From Pegea sp. RAD2-039 (lineage: Eukaryota > Chordata > Thaliacea > Salpida > Salpidae), in assembly GCA_034620365.1 (NCBI GenBank), contig JAQGEQ010000251.1:335997-399996 (forward strand): DNA of 64,000 bases. The letters run 5' to 3'. Shown one piece after another: positions 47,313 to 58,900 of this stretch (its first letter is position 1; the number at the start of each line of letters is the position of its first letter). A program made the position numbers and the translations under genes. The notes under the pieces are model-generated. The model did not search any database. It was not told where the DNA came from and was given only the letters and a program-made list of their open reading frames with translations.

Positions 47313-50300
47313 ATGAATTATAAGATTGGAATTGGAAAAGGTGACATCACAGGACCTGCAGCTGAAGTTGGAATGGTTTGTTTCTCGATTTCAAGCGACA
47401 GCTGTTTCCATGGCAACCAATCGCAGATTTCAACTCATTCAGATTTGATTATTACAGATGGGTTATGGGGCGATGGATCAGAAAGTATCTGGGATTCACA
47501 CGCGTTTGTACGCCCGAACTTTTATGATAGGAGAAGACAACAAACGACCTTTTCTATTTATCAATACAGATGCTTGTATGGGAGCATCTCTTCTAAAACT
47601 TGAGGTAATCTCATCATCATCATCATCATTCTTAACTTCGGGTTTTGCAGCTGCTGAAAAAGTTGAGTGAAATTTACGGTGATAAGTACACCAGTGAAAA
47701 TATTTGTCTCAGCGGGACTCATACGCACTCAGCTCCCGCGGGTAATCACTAAAACTCCCGATAACTTTTATTGAACCGATTCATCGATCACAGGCTTCTT
47801 GCAAGATTTACTTTTCCAAATCACTTCTTTCGGCTACATCCCAGAAACACTTGACTCAATGGTGGCAGGAATCTTAGAAGTAAATGTTTCCAATTTACCG
47901 CACAATCAACCAACACGTGTTTACAGAGTATAGAAATGGCCGAAAAATCTTATGCGCCAGGGTTTATTTTCATAAATAAAGGAGAATTACTAGAAACAAG
48001 TGTAAACAGAAGTCCGTACGCTTACCACAGTAACCCGATGGATGAACGTCTCAAGTGAGTTGTTCAGTGGGCCGCATTTGTTAACCACATCCTAACAGCT
48101 GTACCAACAATATTGTTTATTTTTCGCTTACATAACATAACAACTGAACGGTTTCCATGACAACCATCAATTTGTTTCAGATACAAATATGACGTCGACA
48201 AAGAAATGGTTTTACTCAAATTTGTAGATGCTTCAGGCAGAGGTGACCAACTGTCCCCCAACCACCTGTCCCTCAATTATTCTCTTGTCCAGGTATTGGA
48301 ATGATCAACTGGTTCCCGGTCCACTGTACCAGCATGAATAACACAAACACTCTAATCAGCAGTGACAACAAAGGCAAGTGTCCCAATACCCACTTGTCAC
48401 CCACTTTTACTTTCTGACCACCACAGGTTACGCTGAGATGCTGTTTGAACAAGCCATGGACCCGGGCTCAAAAATGGGACAGAGTAACTTCATTGCTGCC
48501 TTTGCACAAGCGCACGAAGGCGATGTGTCCCCGAACACAGCTGGTCCGCGGTGCAAGGACACTGGTGAGCTTTGTCATGCTAACATGAGTACCTGCGGTG
48601 GCAAAGCGTCCAATTGTATCGCGTCTGGACCAGGGCGAGATATGTTTGAAAGTACCAAAATAATCGGACACAACCAGTTTGTCAAGGCTATGGTTAGTGT
48701 CCCCTGACCACCTCACATCGCTTTTCACGCCCTATTATGTCCTAGGAGCTGTACAAGAACGCGCGCGAACTTCTTTCAGGACCAGTATCGTTTGTGAAAC
48801 AAAACATCAACATGACCAATCAACGGGTCCAAGTTGGTGACCACGTCAACTATACTTGTCAGCCCGCTATGGGCTACAGCTTTGCTGCAGGGACAACAGA
48901 TGGTCCAGGGGCTTTCGACTTTAAACAAGGTAAACGGTGATGACCTATGACGCGATGACAACGATGACGTCACACAGGAACGACGCAGGGGAATTCATTT
49001 TGGAAATTAATCAGTAGTTGGTTGAAAGAACCTTCACCTGAGCAAATAGCTTGTCATCAACCTAAACCAATTCTCGTCGATTCCGGAGAGGTACTCTTTA
49101 CTCCCAACATCGCCCTCTAGTGACGTTCTTTACAGATGGCTTCACCTTATGAGTGGCAACCTAAAGTTGTAGAAACTCAAATGCTGAGGATAGGCAAGTT
49201 AGTGTTAGCAGCTTTACCTGCTGAGTTTACCACGATGTCAGGTCGGAGGTTAATGAACAACATCCGAGAGGTAAGGATCTTTCAGATGTGATTTTGTAGA
49301 TGACTCTTGTGTCTTGTAGGAGCTGAAAATGTATGCTCCTGATGAAGATTTTGAAGTGATGATTGCAGGATTATCAAATGCTTATTCAGATTATGTTGCA
49401 ACATTTGAAGAATATCAGGTGAGAGTTACCACTCTAAATTCAATCTTAGATTGATCTCTGGATGTAGGTTCAAAGATACGAAGGAGCATCCACTATCTAC
49501 GGACCTTACACTTTAAAAGCTTATATCCAACAATATCGGAACCTAACCAGATCCCTCATCAAAGTCTGCATCCTTTGTTAGCTGCTCATATTTATGACTC
49601 AAATTTTAGGACCAGCCAGTGACCAGGGGACCAGAAATAAAAAACATGAGAAGTGAACTATATGCCCTGATGCCAAAGGTGTACTGGGACACAAGTGGGA
49701 CTTTTGATAATTATGGTGATATCTACAACCAACAAGACGCCGCTTCCACTTATCATAAAGTAATTTCTCTTACTTGTCATCGGCTACATCGTGTCACGTG
49801 TGATGACGTCATCAAACGTCAGACTTTCGCGCAGTTTACTCAACAATTAGTTTGTTGTTCAGGGTGACTCCGTACAAGTGGCTTTCATCTCTGCCAATCC
49901 ACGAAATAGTTGGAGAGTAAGTCTTCATCACTTCCTGATCTTCATCACTTCCTGATCTTCATCACTTCCTGATCTTCATCACTTCCTGATCTTCATCACT
50001 TCCTGATCTTCATCACTTCCTGATCTTCATCACTTCCTGATCTTCATCACTTCCTGATCTTCATCACTTCCTGATCTTCATCACTTCCTGATCTTCATCA
50101 CTTCCTGATCTTCATCACTTCCTGATCTTCATCGTTTCCTGATCTTCATCACTTCCTGATCTTCATCACTTCCTGATCTTCATCACTTCCTGATCTTCAT
50201 CACTTTCTGATCTTCATCACTTCCTGATCCTCATCACTTCCTGATCTTCATCACTTCCTGATCCTCATCACTTCCTGATCTTCATCGCTTTCTGATCTTC

Positions 50301-51128
50301 ATCACTTTCTGATCCTCATCACTTCCTCATCTTCATCACTTCCTGATCTTCATCGCTTCCTGATCTTCATCACTTCCTGATCCTCATCACTTCCTGATCC
50401 TCATCACTTCCTGATCCTCATCACTTCCTGATCTTCATCACTTCCTGATCTTCATCACTTCCTGATCCTCATCACTTCCTGATCCTCATCACTTCCTGAT
50501 CCTCATCACTTCCTGATACTCATCACTTCCTGACCCTCATCACTTCCTGATCTTCATCACTTCCTCATCTTTATCACTTCCTGATCTTCATCACTTCCTG
50601 ATCCTCATCACTTCCTAATCTTCATTACTTCCTGATCCTTATCACTTCCTGATCCTCATCACTTCCTGATCCTCATCACTTCCTGATCTTCATCACTTCC
50701 TGATCTTCATCACTTCCTGATCCTCATCACTTCCTGATCCTCATCACTTCCTGATCTTCATCACTTCCTGATCTTCATCACTTCCTGATCCTCATCACTT
50801 CCTGATCTTTAGATCCGAACTTTCTTGAGTGTTGAAAGAAGATCTGAATCAGGAAACTGGGAGGAGATACACACAGACGCAGACTGGTGCACCAAGTAAG
50901 TGTCCATGTGCCCCTGACCCAACTTCATGTGGTTTTATGGACAGGTTTCAATGGGGCCGTACTAGATGGGGTGCCATTAGTACCAGTGAAGCAACCATCA
51001 CATGGACCATTCCATCGACCACACGACCAGGGACATATCGAATCCGTCACTTTGGTCATTATAAAAGCCTTTTTAAGAAGATCTATTCCTTCACTGGGAC
51101 ATCATCTTCCTTTCAAGTGCTCCCCTGA
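47313..51128 (+). CDS. ASAH2-like: Neutral ceramidase (17 exons, complete)
   Basis: Hydrolyses ceramide to sphingosine and fatty acid (neutral/alkaline ceramidase family). Exons: 47313-47375, 47458-47604, 47651-47741, 47794-47879, 47927-48054, 48181-48242, 48293-48373, 48427-48692, 48746-48929, 48978-49090, 49136-49270, 49320-49418, 49468-49563, 49610-49759, 49863-49916, 50813-50895 and 50945-51128. Together they give 2022 nt and 673 residues. Hallmarks are GKGDITGPAAEVGMMGY, the zinc-site SGTHTHSAPAG (His94, His96), WFPVHCTSMNN, GDVSPN with the nucleophile Ser254, EFTTMSGRR (Glu437), GLSNAYSDYV (Tyr474) and YEGASTIYGP. The C-terminal immunoglobulin-like part ends RIRHFGHYKS. Introns are mostly 45-130 bases. 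Intron 7 uses GC-AG, intron 13 a weak GTCTGC donor. Intron 15 is a minisatellite. This start lacks a signal peptide. The frame is open back to the acceptor at 47298, so a secretion signal may lie on an upstream exon. Confidence 0.95.
49917..50812 (+). repeat. 17-bp minisatellite filling ceramidase intron 15
   Basis: The unit ATCTTCATCACTTCCTG repeats about 52 times with variants (CCTCATC, CGTTTCC, CTTTCTG). It starts immediately after the donor GTAAGT, and the last unit, altered to GATCTTTAG, provides the splice acceptor itself. The pyrimidine-rich units give a very long polypyrimidine tract. Confidence 0.95.
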
Positions 51129-51396
51129 CCTCACTGTGACCTCATCGCGCTCTTTTTAGTCTTTTTTTTTATATCTCAATGGATGCATGTCACCTAGCAA
51201 CCACATGACGCTGACAAGCCGAGGTTGTGATGACGTCATACGCGCGATTTTTTCTTGTGACGTAGCATGATTGATTTGTAGAAGTCTCACGCGCCACCAC
51301 TTCCAAGTCTCGAAATATACTCCTACAATAGGGAATTCCCCAAAGCCCTTTCTGTCTTCTTGTTGTTTTGTGTTTTCAATATTTTGGCTTCAAAGA

Positions 51397-51402
51397 ATAA
51401 AG
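51397..51402 (+). terminator. Poly(A) signal AATAAA of ceramidase
   Basis: AATAAA lies 269 bases after the ceramidase stop codon, the first such signal downstream, in TTCAAAGAATAAAGTAGC. It lies just before the 24-bp minisatellite. Confidence 0.65.
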
Positions 51403-51419
51403 TAGCAGATTGGTGAAAA

Positions 51420-51640
51420 CTGGTTGCTGATTGGTTGATAAAACTGGTTGCTGATTGGTTGGTAAAACTGGTTGCTGATTGGTTGATACAACTGGTTGCT
51501 TATTGGTTGATACAACTGGTTGCTGATTGGTTGATACAACTGGTTGCTGATTGGTTGATACAACTGGTTGCTGATTGGTTGATACAGCTGGTTGCTGATT
51601 GGTTGATACAACTGGTTGCTGATTGGTTGATACAACTGGT
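51420..51640. repeat. 24-bp CCAAT-containing minisatellite, nine copies
   Basis: Nine full units of CTGGTTGCTGATTGGTTGAT (24 bp with ACAA or AAAA) follow the ceramidase poly(A) signal. Each carries an inverted CCAAT box (ATTGG). A 16-base stretch of the second unit (51449-51464) is identical to part of the promoter spacer at 47092-47107. Both strands are open in frame because 24 is a multiple of three, and no protein is implied. Confidence 0.92.
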
Positions 51641-51649
51641 TTAAAATTA

Positions 51650-52855
51650 AGCTGATTGACTTAATTATTCAACTAGACACGAAAAAACCTTGATGTTGCA
51701 AAATCTTCTTATAACAGCTAGTCATTGGTCGTACCTTGTGACGTCACTTCCAGATTACAACCTTGCGGCTTGTTTACATGTGCTATCTGCACATATTTGA
51801 CGGGGATTCCCCTATTAGTTTTGTCAATGAGATTGAAAGTTTTTAAACTTATTATTAAGAAGCTGAACCGAAATTTGAAATCATTTAAAGCTTATTACCC
51901 GATAAATAATCTTTAGAACCGATTTAATTCTATTGTTATTCAGATACAAAAGCGTTGAATTCAATTTAGCTCTATCAGCAGATTAACTAATTTACTTTAC
52001 AACTTTAACACAAATTCTCATCACGCAAAACAATTTCAAAAATTTTTCTTTAAATTCAAATTGAAGTTAAATTTATCGAAGCTAAAAAATTTAGTTGTGG
52101 TTTATAGACAAAAAAATTAGTTGAATATCAAATGATTTTAACCTACTCTTAACTAGAACGAAATAGATTTATTTACAAAGTATATTAACTTTGCTGAGTA
52201 ATTAAAAAGACAATTTTAATGTAATAGTTAAAAAAAGTTTTCATAAATTTGTTTGTAAAGTTTGAAAGACGGAAAATATTGAAAAAGAGGGTGGCAGTGA
52301 ACTTGAGTTTTTATCTAACATCAAAAGAAAACTCCACGTTTAAATGAACTCAATTGAAAAGTTTGAACTTTAATATTAGGAAGTTATACTAAGTAGGTTT
52401 ATAATTTGTATCAAATTTCTTTAAATTCTTTCTACCATTCTAATCATTTATCAAATAACTTTTCAGCAATTGATTTTGAACTTTTATAATTTACAAAAAT
52501 AATTGTTTCAAATTTACTTGTTGTTTTTAAAAGTTAGTTTAATCTTAACCGCGTTGTATTTACTTCCATTAAGCATTTTATATTTCCTTGAAAAAATTAT
52601 AATAAAGAAGATAATTTTATTTGCAGAATATTTTAACTAACCTTCAAAATGATAATCAACAAACAAAGCCGCTGAATCAGGAATTTTACTTTAAACTAAT
52701 TTTTTGTTAATTAATTTCAGCAGTATTTCTTCAGTTTTACTTTCCAGTAAATAAACAGAATTGAAAAAAAGTGCTATCATATAAATGAATTTTAATTTCA
52801 AATTGCTAAAAACCGATTGATTCAATTCTATTTAATCTAAATTTTAGGCCATTAT
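51650..52855. other. Intergenic DNA, no gene
   Basis: A TGACGTCA lies at about 51738 in a short G+C-richer patch (51720-51830). After 51840 the sequence returns to plain A+T-rich DNA. No exon is supported. Confidence 0.4.
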
Positions 52856-52863
52856 GATCGGAG

Positions 52864-52930
52864 TATAAATAGTCTCACCATTCAATTGATAGCTTCTATA
52901 TAGCTTCTACCCTACAGCATTTATAGTGAG
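52864..52930 (+). promoter_or_regulatory. Predicted core promoter and first noncoding exon
   Basis: GAGTATAAATAG is a textbook TATA box (TATAAATA 52864-52871). About 55 bases further on, TTTATA is followed by the donor GTGAGT (52926). A start site near 52895 would give a short noncoding exon. The next strong acceptor before a coding start is TCTTCCTCTTTTCAG ending at 55921, 50 bases before the ATG at 55972. This promoter may therefore serve that gene through a 3-kb first intron. That link is inference. Confidence 0.45.
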
Positions 52931-55920
52931 TAAATTTTGTTGAAGTTTTCAGCTCTATATAGAACTATTTTTGATATTTTATAAAGCATAGCTAAGTCTT
53001 ACTTCTGGTTATTAAACTACCTACAACCGGATATTTTGCCATTGAAAAATAAACTCCGTTCAAATAACGTTCAAGGAACTAAAAATAGTTTTTCAAATAT
53101 ATGTATTACTATTATGAAATCAGCATATAAGTTGTTGGGTCTTTGCTGCGCACAAAAGCACGTCTCCTAAGCACCCTCAACCACTAAACTCAAGATTTTT
53201 CTGTAAGTCAAGTATACTTGGCTTGATATTGTCGGTAAATGACTTTTATGGGTCAAGGTGCTAGATACAGACACTGGATTTTTATCAATTTTTAAGCTCT
53301 TTGTTGGGTTTGAACTGCAATCTTTTACATTAAAGTTCAACTACTTATATATTCGTAAATCAAAGTTCTTATGTTATTTTATTAACATTTTATTAAATTA
53401 ATTTATTAAAGAAACAATTGAAGGTTTTATATGATGTAATTTCTGCTTCATTGTAACTTTTATTGCTTTACAATATTTTATGCTGAAATGTTTTTTCACA
53501 TCCTGACAAATTATATTTATTATTAAAAAGTCTTCAAAATAGTTTTTATTTAAACTTTATTGTCTAAAAAGATGATAAACATCACAAATATTCATTAATC
53601 ATTTAAGTTAATGTTTTAATAACATTTGTTTATTTTAGGCATCATACTTATGAGTTAATTTCCCGCTTTTTTGTTTTCTTTTAGTTAATATTCAGGTTTC
53701 AACAAAACATTTTAATCTTATTTTAAAAATCGAAACCTTTCATGAGAAAGTTTACCTGACAACACCTTGAACAAACTTTTCTAGATAGGAAAAGTTTTCA
53801 ATAGTAACTGTTTACATTTAAACAAATGACCTTATAAAAACTAAAGTAGCAAAAAAGCATATTTAATCTTGTTATTTGAAAACGATTAACAATATGTAGC
53901 TAACATTCTAGTTACAACTTAAGAAATTTAACTTAAGAAAATTTAACTTAAGAAATGTAACAGTTTTTGAATAATTGCTACAAATAAAACAGTTAAATTG
54001 AACCTAACTAAATTACCATTTTATTAACTTAATATATTTTGTTTTTCATCACAGTATCTTAGGTTTGTTGATACTTAATAAAAGTTTTAAGACAGCTATA
54101 AATATTTAGTCACAGTTATGCACAACAAAATATTAAAAACTAAGTCTACTTGTAGTGTACATCTTTTTCTACATGAAATCTGTTCTAAGCTTGTGGTATT
54201 GTCTAGATGAATTCTTCTTATGTTGTAGGTCACGACCAAAACTAGGATGTACTGGATAAATAAGTAGACTAAATATTTTGTGTTTCTTATTAATCACTGT
54301 TGAAAGCTCTTGTTTTCTTAAGAAATAGAGAAGTAAATAAATATAGAACAGTGGATTTTAACAATCGATTTTAAAATGAATATGCTTTTATTTTTAATTT
54401 TATTTTATAGACCTCAATTCTATCACTTTTATGTATTGGTTTAGTAAGATAAAAGTTTTGTTTGTACTTCTTTAAATTAAAGTATGTTAGTTAAAAAAGC
54501 TGAAAAAAATGAGAGTCACAATACAACACGAAGATAAAATCATAAGTTCTATTAAACATAAAAAAGTTTATTTTATTTATTTCAATAAATGCGAAGGAGG
54601 GTGCCTGAAGAGAGCACCTCTCGCTAACACACATTCTCACAAATAACATCTATTCAGCCAAAAATATAGAAAGTAAAAGATGTAACACATGGTATGAAAA
54701 TACTAGTTTTCGTAAAAATTATAATTGTTTAGCTTTTTACGTAAGATTTGTGTAAGCCTTTTTAAAATAAGTACATAATGTCCACTGAAAAAGGCAAATA
54801 ATTGTAATGGCTTCAAATATTTTAAAACCAAAATTGCTTGACTCATTAGTTTCAAGTATCTGATAAGTAAGTTGGTACTTACAAAATTAACAATTGGTTT
54901 AAGAGAAGTTCGTTAATTTGTGTCAAAAGTAATTATATAATTGAGAAAAGTTTTGTTTTATTTTTCCTTATACAGGAAGTAATACATTTGATTAAAGATT
55001 CAATTAAAAGATGTTTTTTGTTGTTTATCAAATGAAATTAATAAATTGAAAATGTTTTAAAAATAGTTTTATCAATAATTATCATATTTTTAAAATCATA
55101 TCTAGATTTCAGATATTTATTATTATTGGTTTTAACATCTGGATGCAATCATCTAGAAAAATGTCTTAAAAAATTCAAATTAAGTTAATAAAAGATGTAA
55201 TTTGTTATTTTTATTTACTTATCATTATTATTTGATAAAAGTTATCTTAATCTGTTTTATTTGCTTTTTTCACAAAAGTTTATTTCGTTTTTAATTATCA
55301 TGGTGATAAAACAAACATATTTGTTTGTTGTTTGCATAAATTGTATATTTAATAGTAAATGTTTACAATTATCAAGAATAGATTCTACAAAATTGATCAA
55401 CTTAATAAATAAATTATTTCCTAATCAAATAATATAATGAAATTGTATTTTTTAAAACTATTTACTTATAAGCTTTTATAGTTAATATATAAATTATTAT
55501 TTAATATTTTAAAAAATAGATTAGATTATAGTTTCTAAAGATCTATGACAAAAGATAGATCAATTTTCTTCTATTTAATTTGTTGTTGGTTTCAAATTTT
55601 GTTTTATTTCAGTTTTTTTATTTGAAAGATTTAAATGAGATCAGGTTACATTCTTTTGTAGATTTGATTGGTTTACATATTTTTTTTGTTAAATAAAACT
55701 ATTTGATTCTCTTCTAAAAGCTTACTTGATCTTGATATAGAATTTCAATTATTGATTTAATCAGAAATTAAACTTCAGTGTTTTGAACTTCAAAAATTAA
55801 AAGTCAAATACATCTTTCTAGTTTCTGTTTTGTTATCTTGAAACACTTTTAATTGTAAAAGTTTACTAATCAAAAATAAATTTGAAGCGACATAAATTTT
55901 TATCAAATCTTCCTCTTTTC
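52931..55920. other. Probable first intron or intergenic DNA
   Basis: A+T-rich DNA with no supported exon. It contains the reversed LINE end at 54572-54690 and a small 15-bp repeat (TTTAACTTAAGAAA, three copies) at 53918-53960. It also has a patch at 53120-53340 with the perfect palindrome CAAGTATACTTG and a weak B-box-like GGGTTTGAACTGC, possibly an eroded SINE. Confidence 0.4.
54572..54690 (-). mobile_element. LINE 3' end, reversed copy
   Basis: On the minus strand it carries the same 3' UTR as the 37230 element (GAGAATGTGTGTTAGCGAG, GTGCTCTCTTCAGGCACCC) and a tail around AATAAATAAA. It also keeps the ATACCATGTGTTACATCTTTT segment upstream, which the copy at 7905 lacks. It lies in the putative first intron of the gene at 55972, in antisense orientation. 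Confidence 0.82.
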
Positions 55921-55971
55921 AGAGACTTTTATTTTATAATCATGAATTATTTGTATTAAGACTTTTCAAAG

Positions 55972-58900
55972 ATGACAGATCTTGTTCGGATGTTCCGAAA
56001 AACAAAATCCACCGTGAAAAATGAAGACTACATCCCAGAAGAAGTCCTGGGAGTTGAGAGCAAGTCTCAAGATTCAAAATCTCATTCAACAGAAGATCTG
56101 TTAGAATCAACATCCAATGTCTTTAAGGAGTCAAGTCGATGGCGGAAGTCATTCCGGAAGCTAAGATGGAAGAGGAAAGACACAGAATCCTCATCTAAAG
56201 ATTCTCAACAAAAACAGGAAGTACCGGATGCGATGACGTCATCATTAGAGAAACGCGAGACTTTGAGTAAAAGATGGTCTTACTCAGTTGGAGAAGATGA
56301 GAAGAAGAAGAGGAGCAAATCTTTTAATGAAAGTCCTCCAGATGATAGTGACAATGAAAAGACGAAATCTTCCAAAAAGTTTTCTCGAAACGCGATGAGT
56401 GCTTGCATCACAGATGATGAAGACTTCCAATCTCTCTTTAAAGAGAAGAGACTCAGTTTTAATAATGACATCTGCTTCAAAGATGAATTCTTCAGATCTT
56501 TTGATAAACTAGTCGCTCCTAAAAACGTTTCCAAGCAACAACAACAAGCCGTCAGCGCTGATGATATTCTACTCGGCAGTTAGTTTGATTTTCTTTGTTT
56601 TGAAACACTTTTTTTGCTAATTTACTGCAGCAAATTGTAAACACTGCTTCTGTGTTTGCTTTCTGTTTGACAATTTGCTTCTGAACATGTGATCAAGTTA
56701 ATAATTAGCTTCAATAGTTGGCTCTTTGTTCATTTGTTGGTCTTTTCATTGATGGTAGCTTCTTTTCTATCTCTCATTTTGAATTCAGTTTTTTTTAGTT
56801 TTATGCAAATTAGTTTTTGTGAAATTTATTCATAATTTTTCTCAGTTTAGTTTCTTGATGTTGATCATCTTTATTGCTTGCTCATTGGAGCGTGAAGATT
56901 GGAATTTTTAAAAAGAAGATTTACTTTTCAGACACAAAATTAAATCCAGAAGAGATAAGAGATCTTGTTGCATCATCTAGTTACCAACTATTGGATGATT
57001 CAGAAGAAGAACAGGAACAAGAACCTTACGCTTTGGAGGTACAAACGTTTCAATTAAACAAATCAACAACAAGTTGATTGACTTTTTAGGATATTGATGA
57101 TATTTTGGGTGATATGAATTTAAGAAGTGGAACCAGTAGTTTCAGAAGTCAAACAAATCCTTATATGGCTTCAGAAAGATCTGAAATATGTCTGAGATCA
57201 ATTTCAGGTGGGTCCTGATCTTTAAATCTCAAAATCTGATCAGTTTAGTGGTTTGTAAATGATTTCAATTTCCTTCTCTTCTGATGAAGATATCATCAGT
57301 TGAACACAACTTCTTGTGTTGATGATGTAGTAGGAGGAGGTGTGTCTTCTAAAAAATATCTTCTGAAGATATCTTTTGTGATCTTCTTCTTTAATGATTT
57401 ATCTGAACAACAAGATCAAGTCGACTAGCTGATATTTTTCAAACTTGTCTTCGAATCCAACCTTGTCTTCTAAGATGCGCGATTTATTAAATGATTTCAA
57501 TTTCCTTTTCTTCCAATGAAGATATTTTTGTGATCTTCTTCTTTAATGATTTATCTGAACAACAAGATGAAGTCGACTAGCTGATATTTTTCAAACTTGT
57601 CTTCTAAGATGCGCGATTTATTACGTCATCTATCAAGCGGAAAGTGTCTTCCCAATACATGGGATGATGTAGTAGGAGGAGGTGTGTCTTCCACTTCTAA
57701 TCCTGCATCCGGAGTTCTTCCCAGATTTATTTCTTCGATCATTTTGTCGAATTGAAAATTTAGAAATTATTTTTTAGATAATTTTTAGATTCTTGAAGAT
57801 TAATTTAATAAGATCTGAATTTCGATTTTAATAAATTCTTTTTAAATTAATCTTCAGAAGCTTCTTAAGATTTTAAGACTTTTTAAATTCTTATCTTCAT
57901 CAATTTTAATAAACTTTTTAAGAAATTATTTTTCTTGCTTTAAATCTTCAAACTTTTCGAAAGTTGAATCTTTTTATTCTGATATCTTTGTAGTTAGTTG
58001 GATGTTTTTCAAATATAAATTATTTCATTTTTTTTCTGCTTCTTTTTCTGCTCTATATGAGATAGATAGTTGCCAGTTGTTCCACTTCACTGCACATATG
58101 TTCAAGCGTTTCATTTTCACAACATAAAAAGTTCTTTGGTTAAAAATATTCCTAATTTAAACGTAACTTGTGTTATTGATGATAATTAACAGAAATTTGA
58201 TGATTTAAAGATACTTTGATAAGAGTGAGGGACGGATCACAGTATGAAGAAGAAGCAGAACTTGCTCTTGAAGATTTTTCCTTTTCTGATCAACTGACCA
58301 ATGGCAACACAGAAAATGTAAGTTGAAAAAGCAGCAGCCAATCAGCATCAAGCTTGCTTGACTGAAGACTGTTGACATTATTATCATAATAAGACTCAGG
58401 AAATTGATGACGTCACTTTGATGATGTCATTACCTGATGAAGAGTATTTTGAAGATTTACCTTTTATTGAAAGCTCCTATTTTGATAGGGTTTGTTGAGT
58501 GGCCTAAAATGGCGTTTTTGCAAATTGGCGCTGAGTTTGTAAGATTTAAAATTTATTGAAGAAATTTGTTTTGATTTTAATTGAAGTTAGTTTTGATGTC
58601 TTCTTCATTTAATTACAATTTTGCTGATATTTTGATGTTTATAATTGGTTAAAATTTCGTCCAATCAAATCGTTGTATTTTTAACAGTCTTTAACCACTT
58701 ATGATGAAATTGTGGAAAGTATGAACGACCAGCTAGCTCCTAATATGGTAAATATTTACCAGTTCCTGCTTTTCAAAGTACCATCTGCAAAATTAATTCA
58801 TGATTTTCAAATTACAAAAAAATACAAAAATAATTTGATTCAATTGAACATTTTTTTCAGTTCAAATTGTTTGAATGATTTGTTGATAATTATTTCAATT

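Noticed and set aside
47608-47630. TCA triplet run in ceramidase intron 2 as coding Ser tract
   Set aside because: It lies between a good donor and acceptor. Including it would break the conserved ceramidase sequence.
51390-51644. Open frames on both strands of the 24-bp repeat
   Set aside because: The unit length is a multiple of three and lacks stops. The repeat lies beyond the ceramidase poly(A) signal.
53120-53340. Second SINE copy
   Set aside because: There is only a weak B-box-like motif and a short palindrome. No A box is at the right distance.
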